64,000 bases of DNA from Actinopolymorpha rutila (GCF_013407855.1 NZ_JACBZH010000001.1:6138001-6202000), one strand, 5' to 3'; positions 15,681 through 24,180 are shown, numbered from the stretch's first letter. Numbers and translations are program-made. Notes: generated from the sequence alone by a model not told the origin.

Positions 15681-17900
15681 TTACTGCGCCTCCTGTCCGG
15701 GTCGATATGTGCCGCGGCCTTCCTTGACCACGGCGCCGTCGGTCTCGAGGGCGCGCAGAGCGCGCCAGACCTGGGTCTTGCCGTAGCCGGTGGCGTCCAT
15801 CACCTCGGTCGGCGTGGTCGCGCCGGCGACGACGGCGGCGTGCACGGCTTCCCGCGCTCCCCCACCACCTGCGCCAGCTTCGGGAGGCTCGACCGCCTCC
15901 TCGGCTGGCCCTTCGGTGGCGTGGCCGCCGTCGATGACGCGGAGCGCAGGTGCTGGCGGGAAGGTGGGTACGGGCCCGATCGCGGTGAGCGCGACTTGCC
16001 CCTCGGCCGCCTCGTCCACCTGCGTGCCAAGGGTGGCAAGGAGATCTTCTTCGGCGTCGCCGTCGGTTTCCCAGGCGGCGAGTTCGTCGTCGAGGTCCTT
16101 ACGTTGCTGTTCGGCGATCTCCGCGCGGTGGATGAAGGCGTGCCCGGCGGCCTTGGTGGACCACTTGTCCAGATCGCAGCCTCCGTAAGTCTCGAACATG
16201 GCGTCCGCGTCGCCGTTCTTGTCGTCGAGGAAGTCCGCGCGGAACGGTGCTGTACGTACCGACTCGGTGCCACCGATGACGTAGCCGTAGCCGGGCTCGG
16301 TAGGCAAATCGCCAGGGTTGACCTTGATCCGCAAGATGTTCTGCGCGACGGCGCCGGCGGTGCGCAGGACGAGGGTGGTGTACTGCTGTAGCAGGGAGCG
16401 GATCTTGTCGTTGCCGAACGACTCCACCGACGGATGCTGGGTAGCGGCCCAGAACCCGACACCAACCTTGCGGCCGGTACGGACGAGGCGTTCCCACCGT
16501 TCCAGGTGCTTGCTGGAGGGCCGCCAGAACACGTGGAACTCGTCCACGATCACCACGATCCCCGGCAGCTCGGGGGTGGGATTGAGACCGGGGACGCCGA
16601 GCTTCTTCATCAGCTTTCCTCGCACCGCATAGATTCGCTCGAGCGCCTCGAGGACGACGAGCTCGCGGTCCTCACCGGTCGGCGCCCAGGTGGCGTACCG
16701 CAGCAGCTGCGGCGAGGAGACCCCGTCCTGGCCGTCCAGGTAGAACACGACCGTGTGCCCGGACGCGCGTAACGAGACGGCGGCGGCGTTGAGCATCGCG
16801 GACTTGCCGGAACCCTGGCCGCCGATGATGGTGAGGTTCCGGATCGAGTTCGGCGCGTAGACCGGTACGCGGACGCGGGCGGCGCCGTCGGCGTAGGGGC
16901 CGATCTCGATCCAGGAGTGGTCACCGTCGCGGTAGTACTGCGGCCCGGTGAACGCCACGGTCTCCTTGACCGGTGAGGTGTGCACGATCGTCAACGCCAG
17001 CCGGGCCGGGTCGCGGGAGGGGTGGGGTTCGACGATGACCTCTTCGGCGCCGTGGCCGAGGCCGGAGTAGACCTTGTCCAGGTTCGCTTCGATCGTCTTG
17101 ATCGACTGCTTCCCTCGCACCAGCTCGACGGTGTACTTCTCGGTGATGTCGTCGACCTCTCGGCCGGTCAGCCGCGACTTCGGCGCGACCCCGCCGTCGG
17201 TGGCGATGTTGTCGGCCCAACGCCGGTAGATCGGCGTCTCCGGTACCTGCTCCTCCCCCGCGTCCGGGAGAGGCTTGTGAGTGGGCCCGTAGATACGGAT
17301 GGTGCGCCAGTACCCGGCACCGAACACGAGATCGGCCGCAGCGAGGACCGCTGCCGCATCCCAGGACGGACCGGCCCAGATCACGGCCGCCAGCCAGCAG
17401 GCGGCGAACACGGTGGCGAGGCTGACGCGGCGGTGCCACCGCCAGCGGCGCAACTTCCCGCCGCGGACGACCCACACCGTGCCCAGGCCGGCGAGAAGCA
17501 GTCCGGCAGGCACCATGGCCAGCTGGGCGCTGTAGACGCGGCGAGTTGCCCAGTCGACGAGCCAGCCAAGCCCGGCGAGCCCCAGCAGGACCGCCGCTAC
17601 GTAGTGCGGGAGCAGGTGCCAGCGCAGCCGGTAGACAGTACGGCCTCGCCGACGGTGTTGCGCCTCGGCCAGCAGCTCCTCGGCGCTACGGCCACGCTGC
17701 AACACCGTCGCCGGCGAACCACTCGCCGACGTACGGCCAGCGGCCGTGGGCGTGGTGCGCTTGCCGCGACGCTGGCGGTTCGCGCCGTCCCACCACTCGC
17801 CCTCGTCGACGAGCACCAGCCGCTCCGGCACTGGTGCGGTACCACGCCGCGATGTCCGCGGCCTGGGCCGGCTGTCTGCTTGGCGCGTCAGGAATGGCAC
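15681..17900 (-). CDS. FtsK/SpoIIIE-type conjugative DNA translocase (TraB/TraSA-like)
   Basis: A 739-aa protein. Residues about 95-195 contain several transmembrane helices (YVAAVLLGLAGLGWLVDWA, LAMVPAGLLLAGLGTVWVV and LATVFAACWLAAVIWAG). The motor domain has Walker A IIGGQGSGKSAMLNA (about residue 360) and Walker B GIVVIVDEFHVFW (about 450). The last 60 residues form a winged helix (VMDATGYGKTQVWRALRALE), as in Streptomyces TraB, where that domain reads 8-bp clt repeats. The family moves double-stranded DNA between mycelial cells without relaxase nicking. It starts with GTG 17900 behind GGAGG. This is the key gene identifying the region as an actinomycete integrative conjugative element. 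Confidence 0.88.
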   Translation of the reverse strand: MPFLTRQADSRPRPRTSRRGTAPVPERLVLVDEGEWWDGANRQRRGKRTTPTAAGRTSASGSPATVLQRGRSAEELLAEAQHRRRGRTVYRLRWHLLPHYVAAVLLGLAGLGWLVDWATRRVYSAQLAMVPAGLLLAGLGTVWVVRGGKLRRWRWHRRVSLATVFAACWLAAVIWAGPSWDAAAVLAAADLVFGAGYWRTIRIYGPTHKPLPDAGEEQVPETPIYRRWADNIATDGGVAPKSRLTGREVDDITEKYTVELVRGKQSIKTIEANLDKVYSGLGHGAEEVIVEPHPSRDPARLALTIVHTSPVKETVAFTGPQYYRDGDHSWIEIGPYADGAARVRVPVYAPNSIRNLTIIGGQGSGKSAMLNAAAVSLRASGHTVVFYLDGQDGVSSPQLLRYATWAPTGEDRELVVLEALERIYAVRGKLMKKLGVPGLNPTPELPGIVVIVDEFHVFWRPSSKHLERWERLVRTGRKVGVGFWAATQHPSVESFGNDKIRSLLQQYTTLVLRTAGAVAQNILRIKVNPGDLPTEPGYGYVIGGTESVRTAPFRADFLDDKNGDADAMFETYGGCDLDKWSTKAAGHAFIHRAEIAEQQRKDLDDELAAWETDGDAEEDLLATLGTQVDEAAEGQVALTAIGPVPTFPPAPALRVIDGGHATEGPAEEAVEPPEAGAGGGGAREAVHAAVVAGATTPTEVMDATGYGKTQVWRALRALETDGAVVKEGRGTYRPGQEAQ

Positions 17901-18024
17901 GGGGTGTCCTCCTGCCTTCGGTCGTCAGCTCTCGGTCGGTTGTCTGTTGGTCGCTGGGTCTGAATGGGGTGCCTGGCCCGGGGCCGGGTCCCGGGCCAGG
18001 CGGCTTCGTGGTGTGGGTAGGGGG

Positions 18025-19290
18025 CTATTCGCTCTTGATGAACTCGCGGGTTCCGGCGTCGGGGTTGGCGGCGTAGGCCTCGGCCACGCCCTGGTGGCGG
18101 TCCAGCACGCTGGAGGCCTGCTCGAAGGCGCCGGCCGCCGCGGCGAGGGATTCCTGGGCGGCGGTCAGGTGCTGCAGGGCTGGTCCGGTGACGTCGCCGG
18201 CCAGCAGTCCGCTCATCGCGGACTCGATCGAGTTCGATCCCTGCCGGGTGGCGTCCGCCATCGATGCGACGTACTGGCGGGCGGACTGGAGTCCTGTTAC
18301 TTCGGCGTTTGCGGTGGTGTCCACGGTGTCGTTCCTCTCGCTCTCGCTGGTCTTGCCGCTGTCCTTGCTGGTCGTTTCGCTGGTGTCGGCCTTGCTGGTG
18401 TCGGCCTCGCTGGCACCTTCCGGCGCGTAGCAGTCCGGGTTTGGTGGCTCGTCTAGTTCGCGGGTGGCGAGGTAGCGGGCGTAGGCGGTCTGGTGGTCTG
18501 GGCGGTCGGCCGGCTCGTCGTTGAGGTGGCCGCGGGCGTACCAGTCGGCGTAGAACGGCGCTCGGTCCCCTGCGCCGGCGTTGCGGGCGTGGTCGTAGGC
18601 CTCTTTCCATAGATCTGCGTGCTCGTGCTCCCATCCACCGCCTTGGCCAGGGCTTGGTGCGGTGGGGAAAGGGATGACCCGCGCACCAACGTCACTGGGC
18701 GCTCCGTCCGTATCGGGCGAAAGGTCAGGCGGATGCGGTGCCTGCTTGGGTTCGGCATCCGGAGCCGGAGGTCGTCCGTCGTTCCTGTCGGTGCGACGTT
18801 CGCCGCTCCCGCGCGGATCGGCGGGCGGCCGCTGGTCGGGACGCGGCTCTGCTGGCTGGCGGTCTGAAGGTTCGCCGGCGGCGTCGGCGAGTTTGTGGTT
18901 CCGCTTGTCTGTGCGGGTCTGCCAGGCGTTGGCCCACCAGGCGACGGGCCCGGTGTGCCAGAGCAGGCGTAGGTGGTCCCGCATCGGCTGTGGGCCGGAC
19001 GGCTCCTGCCGCTTGCGCTGCCAGGCGTCGAGCCGTTCGGCGTGGCGGACTTGCTGGCGTTGCGCGAGGCCGTCCCAGGTGTAGGCCCACATGTCGGCTG
19101 CGTACTGCCGCGCGGGGCTCCGGGCAGGCGGGGTAGTGCCCGCGGCGGCGTGACGGGCTGCACGCAGCTCCATCCGCCGTGCCCGGTAGGTGTGGGAGGG
19201 GAACTGCCGTCCGGTCACGCCGGCCCACCAGTCCGCTGCGACCCGCTGGATCAGCCCCGCGATCACCAGGGCAAAGATGAGCGCTTCCAT
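18025..19290 (-). CDS. Transfer-operon protein with N-terminal membrane anchor
   Basis: A 421-aa protein starting at ATG 19290 after GAGGAGG. Residues 1-20 are hydrophobic (MEALIFALVIAGLIQRVAAD) and could anchor it. Residues 30-125 are basic and Trp-rich (YAADMWAYTWDGLAQRQQ, HTGPVAWWANAWQTRTDKR). A disordered Pro/Arg/Asp-rich linker spans about 130-215. The C-terminal 100 residues are helical and polar, with a possible coiled coil (ALQHLTAAQESLAAAAGAFE). It directly precedes the translocase gene, so a DNA-processing or spread function in conjugation is likely but unproven. Confidence 0.65.
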   Translation of the reverse strand: MEALIFALVIAGLIQRVAADWWAGVTGRQFPSHTYRARRMELRAARHAAAGTTPPARSPARQYAADMWAYTWDGLAQRQQVRHAERLDAWQRKRQEPSGPQPMRDHLRLLWHTGPVAWWANAWQTRTDKRNHKLADAAGEPSDRQPAEPRPDQRPPADPRGSGERRTDRNDGRPPAPDAEPKQAPHPPDLSPDTDGAPSDVGARVIPFPTAPSPGQGGGWEHEHADLWKEAYDHARNAGAGDRAPFYADWYARGHLNDEPADRPDHQTAYARYLATRELDEPPNPDCYAPEGASEADTSKADTSETTSKDSGKTSESERNDTVDTTANAEVTGLQSARQYVASMADATRQGSNSIESAMSGLLAGDVTGPALQHLTAAQESLAAAAGAFEQASSVLDRHQGVAEAYAANPDAGTREFIKSE

Positions 19291-19300
19291 CCTGGCCTCC

Positions 19301-19747
19301 TCACAGGTTGTTGATCAGGTCGCCGAGCGCCTGCGACAGCGCCGACCCGGCCGAGGCGACGGCCTCGTTGACCCGATCGGGCAGGCTGCCCATCACCCCG
19401 CCGAACGTCACCACCAGCAGCGGGAACGCCAACAGCGCCAGCCACGGCGTGACCCGGGACGGCTTGCCCTTCTTCGGGTGCAAGTCGATCGCGAGGATCC
19501 ACGCCACCGCGAACCCGATCACCGCGGGCACACCGACGCCGAACACAATCTGGGTGGCGGTACCGCCGACCTTGCCGAGCGTTCCGGTCAGCCAGCCGAT
19601 GACCGCGCCGAGGATCCCGGACAGGCCGGTGCCGGCGAGCAACATCAGCCAGTTCCGGGCTCGCGGCAGCTTGTTCTTGCGGATCGAAATAACACCGGCG
19701 GTGAACAAGAACGCGCCCACCGCGGCCGCGGACCATGCGAACATCAC
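19301..19747 (-). CDS. Multi-pass membrane protein of the transfer operon
   Basis: A 148-aa protein with four hydrophobic segments: about residues 3-22, 33-54, 64-86 and 98-121. The loop KKGKPSRV is basic and likely cytoplasmic. The C-terminal 25 residues (RVNEAVASAGSALSQALGDL) form an amphipathic helix. It lies 10 nt upstream of the next transfer gene. Such small membrane proteins (Spd-like) in AICE operons are linked to intramycelial spread; that role is inferred. Confidence 0.65.
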   Translation of the reverse strand: MMFAWSAAAVGAFLFTAGVISIRKNKLPRARNWLMLLAGTGLSGILGAVIGWLTGTLGKVGGTATQIVFGVGVPAVIGFAVAWILAIDLHPKKGKPSRVTPWLALLAFPLLVVTFGGVMGSLPDRVNEAVASAGSALSQALGDLINNL

Positions 19748-19801
19748 GGGCTCCCCTCGTCTGTCTGCTTCGGGTTCGGTCGGTGTGGCGCCGGGCGGGG
19801 G

Positions 19802-20347
19802 TCAGGTGAGCAGAGCTCGGGCGGCGTCCATAGCCAGGTGCGCGGCGAACGCGCCGGGCGGGGTGAGCACGCACAGCACCGTCAGAGCGAGGGCGGCGGC
19901 CAGCCGGGCGGGCCGCTCCAGCACCCACAGCAGGTAGTAGCCAGCGGTCAGTGCGGGCAGCGTGATCAGCACGGCGTAGGTGATGCCGAGGATCCGGCCC
20001 ACCGTGTCCTGCCCGGTCCACTGGCCGTAGGCGGCGTAGTGCCACACCTGCCGCAGGCTCGGCCGTCCGGTCTCCCACACTTCCGGCGGTCGCATCCCCC
20101 GGACCACTGGCGCCAACCGGCCGGCCATGGCGCGGCACCGCTGCCGCATCGGGACGGAACTGGGCGGGTTCTCCTCGCGCGCGCTCGCGCGCGTCTCCCG
20201 CTGAGGGGCCGACGGCGAGGCGAGTGTGGCGATGGAACCAGCGGTGGAACCACGGGCGGGTATCGCGGCAGGGGGCGTGCTCGTCGACGTCGCCGGCCGC
20301 TGAGCCAAGCCGCCGGCGTTGGTTTCATCGGGTACGGGTGCGCTCAT
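19802..20347 (-). CDS. Membrane protein of the transfer operon
   Basis: A 181-aa protein starting at ATG 20347 behind GAGGAGG. Residues 1-65 are disordered and Ala/Thr/Pro-rich. Residues about 105-125 (RILGITYAVLITLPALTAGY) and 133-155 (RLAAALALTVLCVLTPPGAF) are transmembrane helices. A WETGRPSLRQVWHYAAYGQW segment precedes them. A longer open frame upstream is rejected because it lacks protein character. Position among transfer genes suggests a part in the mating or spread apparatus. Confidence 0.6.
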   Translation of the reverse strand: MSAPVPDETNAGGLAQRPATSTSTPPAAIPARGSTAGSIATLASPSAPQRETRASAREENPPSSVPMRQRCRAMAGRLAPVVRGMRPPEVWETGRPSLRQVWHYAAYGQWTGQDTVGRILGITYAVLITLPALTAGYYLLWVLERPARLAAALALTVLCVLTPPGAFAAHLAMDAARALLT

Positions 20348-20715
20348 CACAACCTCCTCAGGTTCGCGCTGTGCAGGGCCTCGGCCCGCTCGATCAGGTC
20401 GTTCGCGGCCTGCTCGGCCGCCACCTGCGCCAAGTGGTGCGGCACCATCGCCAGCGCCGACCGCAGGTACTCCGCGGCCGCGGCGAAACGCTCGGCCGAG
20501 GTGTGTGCGGCCGCCATCCGCTCGTCCAGACGCCGGCGCCGGTTCACGCTGCGAGTCCGGCGCTGCAGCGGCCTGCCGGTGTTCCGGCTGCGACGATGCC
20601 CAGCCATCTCGTCTCCCCTCTGGCAGGTGGCGGTCATTGGTCGTGGTGGCAGTGCCGCCTGCCACGGTTGGCAGGCAGAGTGGCGCGAATAGAAGTAGCG
20701 GTGGCGTTCGGTCAT
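20347..20715 (-). CDS. Small basic helical protein of the transfer operon
   Basis: A 122-aa frame from ATG 20715, which overlaps the upstream TGA and sits behind GAGGAGG; ATG 20607 with AGGGGAG is a second possible start giving 86 aa. The first part is basic (MAGHRRSRNTGRPLQRRTRS). The C-terminal 60 residues are Ala-rich helices (SAERFAAAAEYLRSALAMVP, QVAAEQAANDLIERAEALHS). It may bind DNA or partner transfer proteins. Family unknown. Confidence 0.55.
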   Translation of the reverse strand: MTERHRYFYSRHSACQPWQAALPPRPMTATCQRGDEMAGHRRSRNTGRPLQRRTRSVNRRRRLDERMAAAHTSAERFAAAAEYLRSALAMVPHHLAQVAAEQAANDLIERAEALHSANLRRL

Positions 20716-21815
20716 GACACCGCCTCCTCTGCCGTCGACGTGGCGGCGCCAACTCCTTCGTCGGCAACGGCGGCGGTGTCGCTGTCGGTGGCGCTCGGCA
20801 CGTCGTTGGCAGCGCCGGTGAGTTCGGTGCGCCACTCACCCGCGTACTTGCGTCCGAGAGAGGCACCGGGGTCCTTGCTGGCGGCGCGGTTCAGGTCGGC
20901 GCCACTCGGCACCCGGCCAGCGGCGATCTCGGCTTCCCAATGGCGCCGCATCGACTGCTTGGCGCCACCGGGCCGGTCGGACGTGGCGCTCTTGCGTACG
21001 TCACTGGCATGCCGGCTTGGCGCCGAGTTCGGGGTGGCGGTAGCGGTATGCCGTCCGCCTGGCAGCGCCACCAGCCCGACTGGGGTGACGCCACTGAAGG
21101 CGCCACCGACGGAGCTGGAGGCGGCGCCACTGGCGGAGTCACCTGAGTCGGCTAAGGCTGCCGACGATGCGGCGGCGCCGGTAGTCGTCACGGCGGCCTC
21201 AGGGCCGGTGGTGGCCGGAGTGGCGGTAGCAGAGTGGCGGTAGGAGCGGTCAACAGCTGCGGTGAGCCGGTGGCGTAGTTCGGGTCCGACCTCGGCGGCC
21301 GCCAGCACCAGCAGCGGCGGCACCGAGTGCAGCACAATCCCCGACGGGGATGCAGCGAACCAGGACTGCCAGGTGTTCATCACGTAGGTGGCGCCGAAGG
21401 TGAACCACTTCACGACCCTCACGGTGCGGCCGGAGGCGATTCGGTAGCGGCCGGTCTCCTGCTCGGCCCACAGCACGCCCAGCAGAACGACCGACACCAT
21501 CGGGTCCAACAGCCACGCCACCGCCCACGCCAACGACCCGGCCGGGGCGTCGCCAGCAGCGAATGCCTGCACGTTCGCGGCCGTGAACCCCAGCCCGAGC
21601 AGGATGCCAGCCCACATGCACCGGTCGACACGGCGGCGAACCCGCTCCACCCGCAGCGCCACCACGTCCGGATGAACCTGAAGCCGCCGCAGCTGGGTGG
21701 CCTCCTCGGCCTCGACGGCGAGCCGCTCCACCGGCGGCACCTGGCCAGCCGCAGGAGCCGCGCGGCTAACCCGCGGCGCCGGGCGGGTGGAGGTCTGCTG
21801 GGACTGGGTGGTCAT
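20712..21815 (-). CDS. DUF2637-like membrane protein with C-terminal helical domain
   Basis: A 367-aa protein. Residues about 55-185 match DUF2637-type proteins of actinomycete plasmids and AICEs: VDRCMWAGILLGLGFTAANV, AWAVAWLLDPMVSVVLLGVL and VVKWFTFGATYVMNTWQSW, four membrane helices in all. A low-complexity Ala/Thr/Ser-rich linker (about 200-275) follows, then a helical end (MRRHWEAEIAAGRVPSGADL) resembling short DNA-binding extensions. It is coupled by 4-nt overlaps to genes on both sides. The linker DNA is dense in GGCGCC and GTGGCGGTAG repeats. Confidence 0.7.
   Translation of the reverse strand: MTTQSQQTSTRPAPRVSRAAPAAGQVPPVERLAVEAEEATQLRRLQVHPDVVALRVERVRRRVDRCMWAGILLGLGFTAANVQAFAAGDAPAGSLAWAVAWLLDPMVSVVLLGVLWAEQETGRYRIASGRTVRVVKWFTFGATYVMNTWQSWFAASPSGIVLHSVPPLLVLAAAEVGPELRHRLTAAVDRSYRHSATATPATTGPEAAVTTTGAAASSAALADSGDSASGAASSSVGGAFSGVTPVGLVALPGGRHTATATPNSAPSRHASDVRKSATSDRPGGAKQSMRRHWEAEIAAGRVPSGADLNRAASKDPGASLGRKYAGEWRTELTGAANDVPSATDSDTAAVADEGVGAATSTAEEAVS
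21219..21246. repeat. 14-bp tandem repeat inside the DUF2637-like gene
   Basis: AGTGGCGGTAGCAG (21219-21232) is followed by AGTGGCGGTAGGAG (21233-21246). GTGGCGGTAG recurs near 21034. Within 20745-21180 GGCGCC occurs at least seven times. The repeats encode Ala-Thr-Ala-Thr-Pro-like low complexity, so they may be a coding accident, but clustered short repeats near TraB genes can also serve as the transfer locus. Confidence 0.4.
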
Positions 21816-22258
21816 GCAGCCTCACCCGCCCGGCTGCGGCCACCACCGGGGCGACCGCGGTGGTGGGTCCCGGGCTGGGAGGTGGGGGGAACCTCACCAG
21901 CCCGGGACGACTTGGGAGTCGACGACCCGACATGCGGCGTCTCGGCGCGCAGCCTGGCCTGTACGAGTGGGCGGCGCTGGTCGGGGGTGGTGCCGCCCCA
22001 GATGCCCCAGGCATCCAAGCCACGGACCTCATGGCGTACGGCGAGCTCCAGGCACGCCGCCCGGACCGGGCACGGCCCGCACAACCGATCGGCCTCGGCG
22101 GCCAGGAAGTCCGGCGCCTGGCGTTCGGGGTACCAGGCGTCCGGGTTCGCCTCCGGCTGGCGGCACAGCCCGGACGTCGCGGTGTGCTCCTCCAGCACGC
22201 GCAGCGGCACCGCCTCCGTGGGCGCGTTCAGCGCGGTCGCCGTGTCGGTGGTGCTCAT
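21812..22258 (-). CDS. WhiB-family iron-sulfur transcription factor
   Basis: A 148-aa protein from ATG 22258. Residues about 30-85 carry the WhiB core: GLCRQPEANPDAWYPE, then ADRLCGPCPVRAACLELAVR with C-x2-C-x5-C, together giving the four cysteines that hold a 4Fe-4S cluster, and the G-rich turn DAWGIWGGTT. A basic tail (QRRPLVQARLRAETP, then Arg/Gly-rich) probably contacts DNA. WhiB proteins work with the primary sigma factor and sense redox state. Encoded inside the transfer operon, it probably adjusts element gene expression. Its stop overlaps the start of the next gene. Confidence 0.85.
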   Translation of the reverse strand: MSTTDTATALNAPTEAVPLRVLEEHTATSGLCRQPEANPDAWYPERQAPDFLAAEADRLCGPCPVRAACLELAVRHEVRGLDAWGIWGGTTPDQRRPLVQARLRAETPHVGSSTPKSSRAGEVPPTSQPGTHHRGRPGGGRSRAGEAA

Positions 22259-22515
22259 CGGGTGGCCTCCTGGGTGGGTAGGGCGCGGCGAGCGCACCGG
22301 TGGCGTTCGGACTCGGCGACCTCGCGGGCCAGATGCGCGGCGCGTTCCAGGGCCTGGGCAGCCTCGACCTCCTTCGGGTCCGGCCGACCGTCGCGGTGCA
22401 GGTGGATCGCTCCGAACCGCTCCGCTGCCAGCTCGGCGACCAGCGCCCGCCGTTCAGCAGCGACCGCGTGCTCGTCCAGCACCACAGCGGTGTGCAGGCC
22501 CACCACGACACCCAT
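22255..22515 (-). CDS. Small helical hypothetical protein
   Basis: An 86-aa protein from ATG 22515, with GGGGAGGGG about 11 nt upstream. A short hydrophobic strand (MGVVVGLHTAVVLDEHAV) leads into charged helices (ERRALVAELAAERFGAIHLH, KEVEAAQALERAAHLAREVA). Its TGA overlaps the WhiB start (ATGA). Family unknown; a WhiB-coupled regulatory or structural role is inferred only from the coupling. Confidence 0.55.
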   Translation of the reverse strand: MGVVVGLHTAVVLDEHAVAAERRALVAELAAERFGAIHLHRDGRPDPKEVEAAQALERAAHLAREVAESERHRCARRALPTQEATR

Positions 22516-22519
22516 CGCG

Positions 22520-22966
22520 TCAGACCCCTCCCCGCGCCAGGTCCCGCGCCGACTCCGGGACGAGTTCCTCGGCCGTGCGCCGCCAGATGGCGACCTCGCC
22601 CTCCAGCCGCGCCGCGACCTCGGCCGCAATGTCCGGCCGGCCGGACGCGACATGCCCGGCCACCACTCGAGCCCGCACAGCAACGCGTTCGGCCCAGGAA
22701 GGCCAGCCCGCGCCGGCCTTGGCGATCAACTCCTGCAGATGTGTGTGGTGCCACGCCCCCGCGGCGGCGATCTCACCGGCATCGGTGGGCGGGTGGTCGA
22801 CGTTGCCGTGCCAGCCACAGCCACACGCCGCGACGTAACCGGTGAAGTCCGCCGTGTCCGCCGTCCGGGTGCCCGTCAGAGACCCGTCCGGGAGCCGACC
22901 AGCGGCGTAACCCTCGTGGTCGGTGCCGATCTGCTCCGCGTACGCGCCGACATAGACAGTCCCCAT
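22520..22966 (-). CDS. Hypothetical AICE operon protein
   Basis: A 148-aa protein. ATG 22966 overlaps the upstream stop (TGATG) and has GGAGGTGGGG before it. The N-terminal half is beta-rich (MGTVYVGAYAEQIGTDHEGY, FTGYVAACGCGWHGNVDHPP), with a C-G-C-G-W-H-G motif seen in many actinobacterial mobile-element proteins and possibly metal binding. The C-terminal half is helical (LQELIAKAGAGWPSWAERVA). Function unknown. Confidence 0.6.
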   Translation of the reverse strand: MGTVYVGAYAEQIGTDHEGYAAGRLPDGSLTGTRTADTADFTGYVAACGCGWHGNVDHPPTDAGEIAAAGAWHHTHLQELIAKAGAGWPSWAERVAVRARVVAGHVASGRPDIAAEVAARLEGEVAIWRRTAEELVPESARDLARGGV

Positions 22967-23235
22967 CAGCCCCACCTCCCCGTGCAGCTGGGCGCGGTCG
23001 GGCGGGTAACAGCAGGGCCGGGGCGAAGCGACTGCTCCAGGGCCTCGGCGTCGGCGGCCAGCACCCGAGCGGCGGCATGGTGGTCCGCCGCGTCCGGGTC
23101 GGTACGCCAGTAGCCGGCACGGGCGGCCAGATCCGCCGCGACAGCCGCATGCTCATCAGACAGCCGGCGCAACACCTCGGCCACCAGAGCGGCCAACTGC
23201 TCGCCCACCGTCGCGGATCGCCGTTCGGCGTTCAT
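22966..23235 (-). CDS. Small helical hypothetical protein
   Basis: An 89-aa, Ala-rich, mostly helical protein (TVGEQLAALVAEVLRRLSDE, AAADLAARAGYW-like stretch, HHAAARVLAADAEALEQSLR). Its ATG overlaps the stop of the excisionase-like gene and its stop overlaps the next start. It therefore belongs to the tightly coupled leading part of the operon. No family is recognised. Confidence 0.55.
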   Translation of the reverse strand: MNAERRSATVGEQLAALVAEVLRRLSDEHAAVAADLAARAGYWRTDPDAADHHAAARVLAADAEALEQSLRPGPAVTRPTAPSCTGRWG

Positions 23236-23543
23236 CAGGCCACGCCACCGGCCGGCACCCAGTCCCCGGCATCGACCACTGCCTGCGTGCTCAGCGCCGC
23301 CTCGACCATGTCGTCCAACGCCTTCGCCGGCACGATCAGCCGGCCCCGGATCCGCACCGCCGGGAACTCCCCGGCGTGGATCGCCCGGTACAACGTCATC
23401 TCCGACGTGCCCAGGATCCGCGCCACCTCGGCGACGCTGTAGAACCGGCGCGGCTCCGCAGCCGCCGCCGCACTCCTGCTCCGCAGCACTGACCTCACAG
23501 CACCTCTCCCCTCACGTGGACCGGAACCCTCATCTCGAGTCAC
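23235..23543 (-). CDS. Excisionase-like helix-turn-helix protein
   Basis: A 102-aa protein; residues about 34-85 form an excisionase/MerR-like winged helix: FYSVAEVARILGTSEMTLYR, then AIHAGEFPAVRIRGRLIVPA, then KALDDMVEAAL. The first 30 residues are Arg/Ser-rich and may be untranslated if a GTG near residue 16 is used. Such proteins are recombination directionality factors or operon regulators in AICEs. It is the first gene of the leftward operon, 9 kb from the integrase, whereas xis and int are usually adjacent. A broken homologue lies at 6745-7085. Confidence 0.75.
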   Translation of the reverse strand: MTRDEGSGPREGRGAVRSVLRSRSAAAAAEPRRFYSVAEVARILGTSEMTLYRAIHAGEFPAVRIRGRLIVPAKALDDMVEAALSTQAVVDAGDWVPAGGVA

Positions 23544-23547
23544 TGTA

Positions 23548-23572
23548 ACAGCTGTATTAGCTGTATCGATAC
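23548..23572. promoter_or_regulatory. Overlapping palindromic operators between GntR gene and transfer operon
   Basis: ACAGCT-GTATT-AGCTGT (23548-23564) is a perfect 6-bp inverted repeat, and GTATCGATAC (23563-23572) is a perfect 10-bp palindrome sharing two bases with it; AGCTGTAT also occurs as a direct repeat. The segment is the only AT-rich part of the divergent intergenic region and lies just upstream of the excisionase-like start. It is the natural binding site for the GntR repressor encoded on the other side. Confidence 0.6.
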
Positions 23573-23625
23573 TCCAAGCAGAGGCGAGTCTCCCAGTACA
23601 GAACCCGCCTACTTAGGCTTGCCGC

Positions 23626-24015
23626 GTGAGCGGCAGACCCCTCGACTACTCCGACCCGCAGCAGCCCTACCAGCAGGTCGCTGCGAGCCTGCGCGCCGCC
23701 ATCACCTCCGGCGACATCGCCGTCGGAGACCAACTTCTGTCCGTACGCGAACTCGCCAAGGAGTACGGCGTCTCAGGCGGCACAATCCAGCAAGCCCTGC
23801 GCGTACTCCGTGAAGAAGGCCTCATCGTCACCTGGCAAGGCCGCGGCACCTTCGTCCGCCGCCGAGGCAACGACAAGGCCGGCGGCACCGACGCGGACAT
23901 CCCCACGATCATGCGCCGCCTCGACGAGATCCTCGACCGGATCGAACACCTCGAAGACCAGGTGGCCGCCGTCGAGGACGATCTGAAGAAGAAGCCTCGC
24001 CCGCCACGGCGCTGA
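23626..24015 (+). CDS. GntR-family repressor (KorSA-like)
   Basis: A 129-aa protein. Residues about 13-78 are a GntR winged helix: YQQVAASLRAAITSGDIAVG, LLSVRELAKEYGVSGGTIQQ (helix-turn-helix), ALRVLREEGLIVTWQGRGTF. The short C-terminal part has no ligand-binding domain, only a predicted coiled coil (PTIMRRLDEILDRIEHLEDQ) for dimerisation and a basic tail. In pSAM2-type elements the GntR protein KorSA represses transfer genes; the same arrangement, divergent from the operon with palindromes between, is seen here. GTG 23626 is the start. Confidence 0.8.
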   Translation: MSGRPLDYSDPQQPYQQVAASLRAAITSGDIAVGDQLLSVRELAKEYGVSGGTIQQALRVLREEGLIVTWQGRGTFVRRRGNDKAGGTDADIPTIMRRLDEILDRIEHLEDQVAAVEDDLKKKPRPPRR

Positions 24016-24180
24016 GGCGCCCCTCCAGCTGCTCCAGCCGAGCGGCTACCACTTCCAGGCGCGCCTGCACTGCTGCAACGGCCGGGTCCTGCGTCCTACT
24101 GTCCTTCGGCCGGTTTCCAGGGCCTCTGTCCATAGAGACCCAGTCGACGCCGGCATGAACCCGCAGACCACGAACGCAGA

